Shown here piece after piece: positions 41,925-50,692 of a stretch of DNA of 64,000 nt. The stretch is from Anderseniella sp039978075. GTDB taxonomy: Bacteria; Pseudomonadota; Alphaproteobacteria; Rhizobiales; Aestuariivirgaceae. The translations under genes and the position numbers were made by a program. The stretch lies in the NCBI GenBank assembly GCA_039978075.1, contig JBDWCA010000002.1, forward strand, positions 1,054,001-1,118,000, in the 5' to 3' direction. The notes under the pieces are model-generated. The model had not been told where the DNA came from, did no database searches, and saw only the letters and a list, made by a program, of their open reading frames with translations. Position 1 is the first letter of the stretch. Each line of letters begins with the position of its first letter.

Positions 41925-43302
41925 TTCACTTGCCTTCCGGCTGATTGCCGCTGCCTCGGTTGTCAGTGTCGTGCTGCTGATCGCCGCCGGCATTCTGCTG
42001 AGTTCACTGTTTACCGCTGCGGTTGAACGTAGTCTCGATGCCCGTCTGCAGGCCGTGATGGACGGTTTGCTGGCTTCAGTCGAGCTTGAGAAGGAAGTTC
42101 CGAAAATCAATAATGTTCTGGCTGACACGCGGTTTGAAATTCCGCTGGCAGGCTGGTACTGGCAGATTTCGTCGCTGGATGGCGATCCCGCGCGGCAGGT
42201 CGCGTCCGCGTCGTTGCTGGACGAACGGCTGCCGCTCACACAATTCATGAAATCGGACCGGCGGCCGGGCAACCGCATGAGCGGATACCTCACCGACCAG
42301 TCCGGCAACACGTTGCGGGTCATTGAACAGCGCTTTACCCTGTTCGGCAGCAAGGAACAGTATTCCTTTCTTGTGGCAGGAAACTTCGATGAACTGCAAA
42401 CTGAGGTGTCTGCGTTCAACAATGCGCTGATTGCCGTGCTTGGCCTGTTGGGCCTCGGTCTTGTTGCGGCAATCCTGTTGCAGGTCAGATATGGTTTGCG
42501 GCCGCTGTCGGACCTCCAGGGCGAACTGTCGGAAATTCGCGAAGGTGAACAGGAGCGTATCGCCGGCAGCTATCCTGATGAGATTCAGACGGTTACCGAT
42601 GAACTGAACCTGCTGTTGAAATCCAACACGGAAGTGATTGAACGCGCCCGCACCCAGGTGGGTAATCTGGCCCATGCGCTGAAAACACCTCTCAGCGTGC
42701 TCACCAATGAGGCCGGAATTCATGGCGGCAAACTGGGCAGTAAAGTGTCTGAACAGACCGGTGTCATGCGCGATCAGGTGTCGATGTACCTGGATCGTGC
42801 GCGGCGCGCGGCGCGCGCCAAGACTATCGGTTCTTCAACCGACGCCAGCGACGTGGTGCGCTCGATCGTGCGCACGCTGGAACGGATTCACGTAGACAGC
42901 AAGATTTTGGTCAAGGCCAGCTACGACACCGACATTCGCTTCCGCGGTGAACGCCAGGACCTGGAAGAGATGGTCGGCAACCTGCTGGACAATGCGTTCA
43001 AGTGGACCGGCGGCAAGGTTGCTGTTGGCGTTCGCCCGTCTGCATCACCCATCGACAAGCGGATTGCCTGGATTGATGTGTGTGTGGAAGACAATGGTCC
43101 CGGCCTGCCGGATGGCGGTGCGGCCATTGCCATGGAGCGCGGCAAGCGGCTTGACGAAACCAAACCCGGCTCCGGCCTGGGCTTGTCGATCGTGAGTGAA
43201 ACCGCTGCCATGTATGGAGGAAAACTGTTTCTCGACAAGAGCGATCTCGGCGGCCTGCACGCCGTATTGACCCTGCCGGCTGCGCGTCGCGGCGACGGTT
43301 AA
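41911..43302 (+). CDS. feuQ: Sensor histidine kinase, FeuQ/PhoQ-like
   Basis: 463 aa. Two membrane helices (about 9-34 and 171-192) flank a periplasmic sensor domain of about 135 residues. A HAMP-like linker leads to the phosphoacceptor His255 in 'NLAHALKTPLSVL', the HALKTPL form seen in PhoQ/FeuQ kinases, then N box 'NLLDNAFKW' and G boxes 'EDNGPGLPDG' and 'GSGLGLSIV'. It phosphorylates the regulator encoded just upstream. The exported small protein before the pair could be its periplasmic modulator. Confidence 0.8.
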   Translation: MISRSSLAFRLIAAASVVSVVLLIAAGILLSSLFTAAVERSLDARLQAVMDGLLASVELEKEVPKINNVLADTRFEIPLAGWYWQISSLDGDPARQVASASLLDERLPLTQFMKSDRRPGNRMSGYLTDQSGNTLRVIEQRFTLFGSKEQYSFLVAGNFDELQTEVSAFNNALIAVLGLLGLGLVAAILLQVRYGLRPLSDLQGELSEIREGEQERIAGSYPDEIQTVTDELNLLLKSNTEVIERARTQVGNLAHALKTPLSVLTNEAGIHGGKLGSKVSEQTGVMRDQVSMYLDRARRAARAKTIGSSTDASDVVRSIVRTLERIHVDSKILVKASYDTDIRFRGERQDLEEMVGNLLDNAFKWTGGKVAVGVRPSASPIDKRIAWIDVCVEDNGPGLPDGGAAIAMERGKRLDETKPGSGLGLSIVSETAAMYGGKLFLDKSDLGGLHAVLTLPAARRGDG

Positions 43303-44291
43303 CCCTGGTCGGCTGCCGCCGAACTGTTCGGCAGACCGCGCTCGCGATACGGTGTCCGTGAATAATAGGCGCGATAGCATTTCGAGAAATGTGACGGCGA
43401 CGAAAACCCGCACGCCAGCGCCACATTGATCACCGACATGCTGGTTTGCAGCAGCAGGGATCTTGCTTTTTTCAGGCGCAGTTCCAGGTAATAACGTTTT
43501 GGCGAGCGATCCAGATAGCGCCGGAACAGTCTTTCAAGCTGCCGCGTTGACAGGCCTGCCTCGCGGGCCAGCAGGCTGGGCGACAACGGGTCTTCCAGAT
43601 TGTTTTCCATCTGCTCGATGATATCGACCATCTTCGGGTGGCGAGCGCCGATGCGCGCCGGCAGTGACATCCGTTGATGTTCACCCGGCTGCCTGATCGG
43701 AGAGTGCAGGATGTTTTCGGCGACACTGGACGCCAGCACCTGTCCGTGCTGCGCTGAAATCAGGGACAGGATCAGGTCCAGGGCCGCGGTGCCGCCGGCA
43801 CCGGTAAAGCGGTCACGGTCTACTTCGAACAAACCGGACGTCACATTGATGTCCGGAAATTCCTCGATGAAGCCCGGCTGGTTCTCCCAGTGGATCGTAC
43901 AAGTGTATCCATCCAGCAACCCGGCCATCGCCAGCAATTGCGCACCGGTGCAGATGGCCCCGATATCAGTGCCCCGCCGGGCCTGCTTGCGCAGCCAGTT
44001 GAAAAGGGTCTTTTCGCCGTACTGGTGAACATTTGTGCCACCGCACACAATGACGGTTGCATGTTCGGGAATGGTGTCCAGGTTTCCGTCGGGAACCAGC
44101 GTAATACCGTTTGATGCCGTTATGGGCGAGCCATCGCTTGAATGGATGGTCCATGTGTACAGTTCTTTTTCGGACAATCTGTTGGCCAGCCGCAATGGAT
44201 CAATCACAGAGGTCACAGGCAACAGCGTGAACTCCGGCACCAGGACCAGGGCGATCGGCATCGGCAAGTCTCTGGATTTGTCACCAAACAT
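43299..44291 (-). CDS. GlxA-type AraC regulator (DJ-1/PfpI + AraC HTH)
   Basis: 330 aa from the ATG at 44291; a TTG 17 codons earlier is possible. A DJ-1/PfpI-like N-terminal domain (about 10-185, with 'ICTGAQLLAMAGLLDGYTCTIHW') is followed by an AraC DNA-binding domain (about 215-310, 'ACGFSSPSHFSKCYRAYYSRTP'). This layout is that of GbdR, CdhR and ArgR-like activators of betaine, carnitine, sarcosine or arginine use. Its neighbours, a divergent MetF-like gene and the sarcosine oxidase operon, fit a betaine/sarcosine regulon; GTCGCA direct repeats occur at both promoters. Confidence 0.85.
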   Translation of the reverse strand: MFGDKSRDLPMPIALVLVPEFTLLPVTSVIDPLRLANRLSEKELYTWTIHSSDGSPITASNGITLVPDGNLDTIPEHATVIVCGGTNVHQYGEKTLFNWLRKQARRGTDIGAICTGAQLLAMAGLLDGYTCTIHWENQPGFIEEFPDINVTSGLFEVDRDRFTGAGGTAALDLILSLISAQHGQVLASSVAENILHSPIRQPGEHQRMSLPARIGARHPKMVDIIEQMENNLEDPLSPSLLAREAGLSTRQLERLFRRYLDRSPKRYYLELRLKKARSLLLQTSMSVINVALACGFSSPSHFSKCYRAYYSRTPYRERGLPNSSAAADQG

Positions 44292-44405
44292 TGGCTTCAG
44301 ACTTTCCTCAAGCCGCGGCTGCAACGGAGGCGAGTTTGGCAACCCCCCCTCACTTGTGCCGTGGCATTACTCGCGCCGGACGCTGACCACATTGTGCGGA
44401 AACGC

Positions 44406-44431
44406 GTCGCATCTGTCACTGCCAAGTCGCA
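44406..44431. promoter_or_regulatory. GTCGCA direct repeat between glxA-type regulator and metF
   Basis: GTCGCA occurs at 44406-44411 and again at 44426-44431, 20 bp apart, on the same face of the helix. It lies about 115 bp from the regulator start and about 70 bp from the MetF-family start. The same half-site is repeated upstream of soxB on the other strand. AraC-type proteins of this class bind direct repeats about two helical turns apart. Confidence 0.5.
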
Positions 44432-44498
44432 AAAACCATGCCTGCCTGTAGACAAATAACGCATCATCTGCAGCTATCTGCTTATGAGGACTTCGTCA

Positions 44499-45392
44499 AT
44501 GGGTATTGCATCTACAACAATTATACCGACTGCGGGCAACCAATCCGCAACTGCAGCTTTCCTGCAAAACATGACGCTGGAGATAACGCCGCGACAGGCC
44601 GAAAAGCTGCCGCTCATTGCGCAAAATGTGGCGCCGGGAACTCATGTTTTTGTAGCACTCGTGGATCCTTCCCATGTTGAAGACCAGATCAGCGCGGTTG
44701 CAGAAATCAGAAAGATGGGCCTCGAGCCGGTGCCGCATGTGCCGGCCCGCTTTGTTCGCGATCATGATGATCTGAAAAGACGTGTCGAGAGGTTGTCCAC
44801 ATCCGGTGATGTAACGCGCTACCTGGTGCTTGGCGGCGGTGCGCCTGAGCCCATAGGCGATTATCACTGCGCCCTGCAGCTGATGGAAACCGGCGTGTTC
44901 GAAGCCAATGGTGCCAAGGCACTTGGCGTGGCGGGACATCCGGAAGGCAATGCAGACATTGCCAAACTGCACGGCGAAGCCATGCTGATGCAGGCCCTGA
45001 GTGAAAAACAAGCCTATATAAGGAACGCCGGCCTGGAAGGCTTCATCTCGACGCAATTCCTGTTCGAGGCAGCTCCCGTTGCAAGCTGGGCCAAAATGTT
45101 GCGTGACAACGGCATCGATCTTCCCGCATTCATCGGCATTCCGGGACCTGCGTCCATCAAGACGCTTGCAAAGTACGCAGCAGTTTGCGGTGTCGGAAAC
45201 TCCGCCCGTTTCATTCGCAAGCAGGCGCTCAACATCACCAAGCTACTGAGCGTTTCAACACCGGACAAGTTCATAGAAGATCTGGCAACCCTTCACGCTA
45301 CAAGTCCTGAGCTCAAAGTTATGGGCCCGCACATGTATCCGTTTGGCGGCTTTGACAAGCTGTTCGACTGGTTGTCTACCTTGCCGCGCTGA
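44499..45392 (+). CDS. Methylenetetrahydrofolate reductase family protein
   Basis: 297 aa from the ATG that has GAGGA nine bases upstream; an ATG five codons earlier is also possible. Same length as E. coli MetF. 'VLGGGAPEPIGDYHCALQLM', 'LGVAGHPEGN' and 'FISTQFLFEAAPVASWAKML' are MTHFR barrel signatures. The catalytic glutamate segment is 'TLEITP' rather than the usual FEFFPP, so this is a divergent paralogue. It likely reduces or otherwise handles 5,10-methylene-THF formed by the sarcosine oxidase encoded 2 kb away. It is divergent from the GlxA-type regulator. Confidence 0.8.
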   Translation: MGIASTTIIPTAGNQSATAAFLQNMTLEITPRQAEKLPLIAQNVAPGTHVFVALVDPSHVEDQISAVAEIRKMGLEPVPHVPARFVRDHDDLKRRVERLSTSGDVTRYLVLGGGAPEPIGDYHCALQLMETGVFEANGAKALGVAGHPEGNADIAKLHGEAMLMQALSEKQAYIRNAGLEGFISTQFLFEAAPVASWAKMLRDNGIDLPAFIGIPGPASIKTLAKYAAVCGVGNSARFIRKQALNITKLLSVSTPDKFIEDLATLHATSPELKVMGPHMYPFGGFDKLFDWLSTLPR

Positions 45393-45504
45393 GCAACCCT
45401 GAGGTGCGGCTGGTTTTGCCGCCAGGAAAGCGGGTTGGAGTGTCGGTACCGCGCCTGATATGTTAACATTGAGGACAGCGGTATTGAGGTAGGTACAGGC
45501 GCAT

Positions 45505-46599
45505 ATGACGGACAAAAAACTGAAGGTGGGTATCCTGTTTGGAGGTAAGTCCGCCGAGCATGAAGTGTCTCTTCAATCGGCAAAAAATGTGGCCGACGCA
45601 ATCGACGCGAACAAATACGATGTTGCCCTGATTGGAATTAACAAGTGCGGCGACTGGCTGCTGCCGGATCAATCCCATTTCTTGCTCAATGCCGCTGACC
45701 CGAAACTCATACAGCTTAATAGCGAGAACCAGAAAAGTGTAGCGCTGGTGCCGCAAAGTGGCGGAGAACTGAGTAATCTGTCCGCTGGCGGTGTTCATTC
45801 CTCGATTGATGTTGTTTTTCCGATTCTTCATGGTCCATTTGGAGAAGACGGGACCGTGCAAGGCCTGTTGAAGCTTGCCGGCGTCCCGTTCGTCGGTTCC
45901 GGCGTGATCGGCTCTGCAGCAGGCATGGACAAGGATGTGATGAAGCGCCTGCTGCGCGATGCGGGCATCCCGATCGCCAAATCCCTGACCTGCAGGCATG
46001 GCGATGTTCTGGACTACGAGGCCATCTGCAATGAAATTGGCCTGCCTCTGTTTATCAAGCCAGCCAACATGGGATCATCCGTTGGCGTTCACAAAGTCTC
46101 CAGCAGGGAAACTTTCGATGAGGCTGTTCTGGACGCCTTTTCGTACGACACGAAAATTCTGATCGAAGAGTTCGTTGATGGCCGTGAGCTTGAGTGTGCG
46201 GTCCTCGGCAACCTTCGCCCGGAAGTCTCCGTTGTCGGTGAGATCAAACCCAGTCATGACTTCTATTCCTACGAAGCCAAGTACCTGGACGAGCACGGGG
46301 CAGCGTTGGAAATCCCTGCCGACATACCAGACGCCGTCAGTGACAAAATTCGCGACCTCGCCGTGAGAACCTTTCAAACACTTGAATGCGAAGGCCTTGG
46401 CAGAGTGGACTGTTTCCTCAAGAGCGACGGTGAGATAATCGTGAACGAGATAAACACCATGCCGGGGTTTACCCAAATAAGCATGTATCCGCGCCTGTGG
46501 GAGGCAAGCGGTGTTTCCTATCCGGACCTGATCGACAAACTGATTGAATTGGGACTGGAGCGCTTTGAACGAGAACAGAAGTTGAAGACCTCGTTTTGA
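45505..46599 (+). CDS. ddl: D-alanine--D-alanine ligase
   Basis: 364 aa, an ATP-grasp enzyme. 'GGKSAEHEVSLQSAKNV' at the N-terminus, 'LPLFIKPANMGSSVGVHKV' for ATP and 'NEINTMPGFTQISMYPRLWEASGVSYP' at the C-terminal active site are all present. It is of the longer DdlA/VanB-like type, whereas alphaproteobacterial mur clusters normally carry a shorter DdlB of about 305 aa. It is therefore probably a second ligase. Its place inside a sarcosine/C1 gene group, with no other wall genes, is odd. Confidence 0.9.
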   Translation: MTDKKLKVGILFGGKSAEHEVSLQSAKNVADAIDANKYDVALIGINKCGDWLLPDQSHFLLNAADPKLIQLNSENQKSVALVPQSGGELSNLSAGGVHSSIDVVFPILHGPFGEDGTVQGLLKLAGVPFVGSGVIGSAAGMDKDVMKRLLRDAGIPIAKSLTCRHGDVLDYEAICNEIGLPLFIKPANMGSSVGVHKVSSRETFDEAVLDAFSYDTKILIEEFVDGRELECAVLGNLRPEVSVVGEIKPSHDFYSYEAKYLDEHGAALEIPADIPDAVSDKIRDLAVRTFQTLECEGLGRVDCFLKSDGEIIVNEINTMPGFTQISMYPRLWEASGVSYPDLIDKLIELGLERFEREQKLKTSF

Positions 46600-46611
46600 G
46601 GTGGTGCGCCT

Positions 46612-47223
46612 TTATCCTGACTGTTTGCTGAACAATCCGATGGTCGCGGCAGGTTTCGCCGTCGCCTCGATCCACTTCCACGTGTAGTCCGCATAGGAGC
46701 GGAAGACATAGATGTCGATGGTGCACGGCTTGTCCGCCACGATGTGGGCAAGGGCGGCGATTTCGGCAAACACCAGCCGGCGCGCCAGCCCGGCTTTGTA
46801 GTCCGGCAGTGTGAAGTCGATAGATGAGCCTTTCATCAACACTTCGCGTACATTGTCACCCTCAAGCCTGATAATGGCCCTGGCGTCGGTGACATCGACA
46901 GCGAGCGAATGAATTTCGCCGAGGTTTTTGCGGAGTTTGCCGATCAGGCCATCTGCTTTGTCGCGCGGGCAGCAGACCAGCCATTGGTCAATCGACAACC
47001 ACAAAACAGTCAAGTCGCCTTTGACAGCGGTACTGCGTGGTTTCAGCGGCAATTCGATGCCGAGCGCTGCCTTGGCAGCCTGTCGGAACTTTACCGAGCC
47101 TGCCTCGCCCCGCAGGTCAATCATGCCGCGATCAGAAATCTCTGATATGGAAATGCTCAGGTTCGCAGCATCACGAGTATCCTCAAGATGTGCGAGCGGG
47201 CTGGTGTAAACTGCTTCAGACAT
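46612..47223 (-). CDS. soxG: Sarcosine oxidase, gamma subunit
   Basis: 203 aa. Start chosen at 'MSEAVYTSPLAH', with AAGGA upstream, overlapping the soxA stop by 8 bp. The SoxG pattern 'WLSIDQWLVCCPRD' and 'IDIYVFRSYADYTWKWIEA' is clear. It is the fourth gene of the soxBDAG operon. The gamma subunit completes the heterotetramer that oxidises sarcosine to glycine. It converges on the ddl gene with 12 bp between the stops. Confidence 0.93.
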   Translation of the reverse strand: MSEAVYTSPLAHLEDTRDAANLSISISEISDRGMIDLRGEAGSVKFRQAAKAALGIELPLKPRSTAVKGDLTVLWLSIDQWLVCCPRDKADGLIGKLRKNLGEIHSLAVDVTDARAIIRLEGDNVREVLMKGSSIDFTLPDYKAGLARRLVFAEIAALAHIVADKPCTIDIYVFRSYADYTWKWIEATAKPAATIGLFSKQSG

Positions 47224-50200
47224 TCTGGCGTTTTCCTTCTGCATCGAGGAACACGGGAGACGATATCACGGCCTCGACGGTCTTGCCGCCTTCCAGCGGA
47301 AACGACACCGTTTCACCCATTTTGCTCTGGCCGCCCTCGATCAGCGCCATGGCGATGGAGCGCTGCAGGGTAGGGCTGAAGTAACTCGACGTCACGTGCC
47401 CGATCATCTTCATGGGTGGTGCGGATTTGACACTCTCTACCGCGTAGGCACCGTCGGGCAGCACGTCCTGCGGATCAGTGGTCAGCAATCCGACCAGTTG
47501 CTTGCGGCCTTGCGATGCCAGGAATGCCTGCTCCAGCGATCGCTTGCCGATGAAGTCAGATTTTTTCTTCGACACCGCCCAGCTCATGCCGACATCATGC
47601 GGCGTGACGGTGCCGTCGGTTTCATCCCCGATGACAATGAAGCCTTTTTCAGCGCGCAGGACGTGCAGGGCTTCAGTGCCATAGGCCGTCATGCCCTCGC
47701 TCTTGCCGGCCTGCATCAGCACATCCCAAAGACCGCGTCCATATCCGGACGGCGTGGCGATTTCGTAGGACAGCTCGCCGGAAAAGCTGATCCGGAATAC
47801 CCGCACCGGATATCCTGCCAGAGTACCTTCGCGATAACTCATGAACTCAAAAGCTTCAGGCGACAGGTCAATGTCACCGTCGAGCTTGTCGAGCACTGCG
47901 CGCGCCTGCGGTCCGGCAATGGCAAACTGCGACCATTGTTCAGTCACTGACGTTACAAATACTTTCAGCGATGTCCATTCCGTCTGCAGCCATTCTTCCA
48001 GCCACGCGACAATGTTGTCGGCACCGCCCGATGTCGTGTGCATGAGGTAATGGTCTTCACCCAGGCGAACCGTTACGCCATCGTCCATCAGGAAGCCCAT
48101 TTCGCTCATCATCAGGCCATAGCGTGCCTTGCCGACTTTGAGTGTCGAGAACATGTTGGTGTAGACGAGATCGAGCAGTTTGGCCGCATCCGGCCCCTTG
48201 ATCTCGATCTTGCCGAGGGTCGATGCATCAAGCAGGCCGACTTTCTCGCGCACTGCCAGAATTTCCCGGTTGATTGCATCCTGCTTGCCTTCACCTGCCT
48301 GCGGATAGCAATAGGCCCGCCGCCACTGGCCGACCGGTTCCCAGGTCGCGCCTTGTTTTTTGTGCCAGTCGAAAATTGCGGTACGGCGCACCGGTAGAAA
48401 CAGTTCGCCCGTCTTGGTGCCGGCAATGGCGCCAAACGAGTAGGGCGTGTAGGGCGGGCGAAAGGTCGTCGTGCCGATTTCTGGTATGCGCTTGCCGGTA
48501 GCGTCGGAGATGACGCCGAGACCGTTGATGTTGGAGGTCTTGCCCTGATCGGTTGCCATGCCAAGGGTTGTGTAACGCTTGGTGTGCTCGACGGACTCAT
48601 AGCCTTCGCGCTGGGCAAGCTCCAGGTCGGCCGCTGTCACATCGTTCTGGAAATCGATGAAATGCTTGTTGCCTTCATTGTATTTGCCAGTGGCAGGTGC
48701 AAACCAGATCGGTTGGATGGGGCCGGCGCTGTGAGCTTTCACCATCGGTTTCTTCACAGGTTTTGCCGCTTTACCGCCGAGCGCTTTGGCCGCGGTTTCA
48801 CCGCTTGCGAAACCTTCTTCAACGCAAGTCTTCAGGTCAAAACTGCCATTGGCGCTGCCGACAACCGTGATCGGGTCACCATGCCGGTCGGGACGGAAAC
48901 TTTGAATGTCATCATCGAAGCGGAGCTTGCCGCCGTTGTGACACCACAAATGCACCACCGGATTGTACCCGCCGGACACGGCAACGAAATCACAGTCGAC
49001 CCGTTCTTCATTGACCACCCGGCCGCGGCCGACTGAATAGGGAGCGATCTTGACCGCGGTGATCTGTTTGCCGCCGGAAGCGGTTTCAACACCGGCGATG
49101 GCCGCACCAGTGTGTACGTTGAGGCCTGCTTTACGCGCTGTGTCGGCGAATGCGGTAGGTACATCCTTGCGCACGTCAATGATGCGGCTGACCGCGACGC
49201 CGGCCTCATGCAGTTTCAATGCCGTCAGATAGCCGTCATCATTATTGGTGAAGATGACGCCGTTCATGCCGGGTGATATCGCATAGCGCTCGACCATGGC
49301 ACGTGCGGCCGATGCCATCATGATGCCGGGCCTGTCATTGTTGGCGAATGCAATCGGGCGCTCCAGGGCACCGGACGCCACGATGACCTGGCCAGCGCGG
49401 ATTTTCCACAGCCGGTGGCGCGGGGCGCCCCGGGCCAGCAGGTCAGGGTCGTGGTCACAAACGCGTTCTGCCGCCAGCACGTAATTGTGGTGATAATGCC
49501 CGACCACGGTGGTGCGCGTCAGCACATGGCAATTGCCGGATTTTTCAAACTCGGACTGGCGTGCGGCAACCCAGTCCGTCTGGCTGATACCATCGATATC
49601 GCCGGCCGAGATATCGGCCACCCCGCCCAGCACGGGGTTCTCGTCTGCCAGCATGACCCGCTTGCCGGACGCAGCAGCCGCATGAGCCGCTGCAATGCCT
49701 GACACGCCACCGCCGACGACGAGCACATCCACATGGACATGCATTTGCTCGTAGGTATCGGGATCGTGTTCACCTGCTGCCTCGCCGAGGCCGGCTGCAT
49801 TGCGGATAAACGGCTCATAGACTTTTTCCCAGAAGCTGCGTGGCCACATGAAGGTCTTGTAGTAGAAGCCGCCGGGCAAAAACCGGGAGAACTTGTTGTT
49901 GATGATGCCGACGTCAAAATCCAGGCTCGGCCAGCGGTTCTGGCTGGTCGCGGTCAGGCCGTCATAGAGCTCTACCTGGGTTGCCCTCAGGTTCGGTTCC
50001 TTGCGGCCGCCTTCGCCCACGCCGATCAGCGCATTCATCTCTTCCGACCCCAGCCCGATAAGGCCGCGCGGACGATGATACTTGAAGCTTCGGCCCATCA
50101 CCTTGCGTCCGCTCGCCAGAACGGCGGATGCAACCGTGTCGCCGGCAAAACCGGTCATTCTGGTGCCGTCAAAGCTGAACGAGATCTGCTTTGAACGGTC

Positions 50201-50254
50201 GATGCGCGAGCCTTTGGCAGCTGTTTCGGGCAGTCGGTAAGGTTTGCCGGTCAT
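47216..50254 (-). CDS. soxA: Sarcosine oxidase, alpha subunit
   Basis: 1012 aa. Domains in order: a short ferredoxin-like N-terminus ('FDGTRMTGFAGDTVASAVLASG'), an NAD-binding Rossmann domain ('VLVVGGGVSGIAAAHAAAASG', about 170-190), and a C-terminal GcvT/aminomethyltransferase-like domain that binds tetrahydrofolate (about 620-1000, 'EIKGPDAAKLLDLVYTNMFS'). The enzyme demethylates sarcosine and hands the methylene group to THF, giving glycine, 5,10-methylene-THF and peroxide. The start overlaps the soxD stop (ATGA). Confidence 0.95.
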   Translation of the reverse strand: MTGKPYRLPETAAKGSRIDRSKQISFSFDGTRMTGFAGDTVASAVLASGRKVMGRSFKYHRPRGLIGLGSEEMNALIGVGEGGRKEPNLRATQVELYDGLTATSQNRWPSLDFDVGIINNKFSRFLPGGFYYKTFMWPRSFWEKVYEPFIRNAAGLGEAAGEHDPDTYEQMHVHVDVLVVGGGVSGIAAAHAAAASGKRVMLADENPVLGGVADISAGDIDGISQTDWVAARQSEFEKSGNCHVLTRTTVVGHYHHNYVLAAERVCDHDPDLLARGAPRHRLWKIRAGQVIVASGALERPIAFANNDRPGIMMASAARAMVERYAISPGMNGVIFTNNDDGYLTALKLHEAGVAVSRIIDVRKDVPTAFADTARKAGLNVHTGAAIAGVETASGGKQITAVKIAPYSVGRGRVVNEERVDCDFVAVSGGYNPVVHLWCHNGGKLRFDDDIQSFRPDRHGDPITVVGSANGSFDLKTCVEEGFASGETAAKALGGKAAKPVKKPMVKAHSAGPIQPIWFAPATGKYNEGNKHFIDFQNDVTAADLELAQREGYESVEHTKRYTTLGMATDQGKTSNINGLGVISDATGKRIPEIGTTTFRPPYTPYSFGAIAGTKTGELFLPVRRTAIFDWHKKQGATWEPVGQWRRAYCYPQAGEGKQDAINREILAVREKVGLLDASTLGKIEIKGPDAAKLLDLVYTNMFSTLKVGKARYGLMMSEMGFLMDDGVTVRLGEDHYLMHTTSGGADNIVAWLEEWLQTEWTSLKVFVTSVTEQWSQFAIAGPQARAVLDKLDGDIDLSPEAFEFMSYREGTLAGYPVRVFRISFSGELSYEIATPSGYGRGLWDVLMQAGKSEGMTAYGTEALHVLRAEKGFIVIGDETDGTVTPHDVGMSWAVSKKKSDFIGKRSLEQAFLASQGRKQLVGLLTTDPQDVLPDGAYAVESVKSAPPMKMIGHVTSSYFSPTLQRSIAMALIEGGQSKMGETVSFPLEGGKTVEAVISSPVFLDAEGKRQNV

Positions 50255-50682
50255 GACTTTTTCGCCTTCGCTGGGGCTGCTTTGCGCCCGGCAGATTTTT
50301 TTGCGACGGTTTTCTTCGCAGCCGTCTTTTTGGCAGCAGGCCTGGTTGCCGTGGCCTGCTTGAAGAAGTCGGCCCACTGGCCGGTCGCCTGCTTCATCAC
50401 TTCCGCCGGCGGCAAGTCGGTAATGCCGTAATAGGCCTTGAAGTCCAGCGACATCGTATCGCGCGCGGCATGAAACCACTTGCCGCAGCCACGGTCACAG
50501 CGCCAGCGCTCGAAATGCAGACCCTTTGGATTGAATCGCATGAACAGGTAATCGCGCTGTTCGCCGTCAGCGATGTTGTCAGGGTCGGAGGTTGCCGGGC
50601 GCGCGATATGCGCCTGTCCGCCGCAGTGAAAGTCCGTCTCGTCGCCTTCAGCCCCGCACACGGGGCACTGAATTATCAACAT
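50251..50682 (-). CDS. soxD: Sarcosine oxidase, delta subunit, with Lys/Ala-rich tail
   Basis: 143 aa. The first ~100 residues are a normal SoxD zinc subunit: 'CPVCGAEGDETDFHCGGQAH' and 'RCDRGCGKWFHAARDTMS' supply the zinc-binding residues. The last ~35 residues ('ATRPAAKKTAAKKTVAKKSA' onward) are an AAKK-type repeat tail like those of bacterial histone-H1-like proteins. Typical SoxD proteins end near residue 95-110. The tail precedes an ATGA overlap with soxA. Confidence 0.93.
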   Translation of the reverse strand: MLIIQCPVCGAEGDETDFHCGGQAHIARPATSDPDNIADGEQRDYLFMRFNPKGLHFERWRCDRGCGKWFHAARDTMSLDFKAYYGITDLPPAEVMKQATGQWADFFKQATATRPAAKKTAAKKTVAKKSAGRKAAPAKAKKS

Positions 50683-50692
50683 GGTCGTGTTC

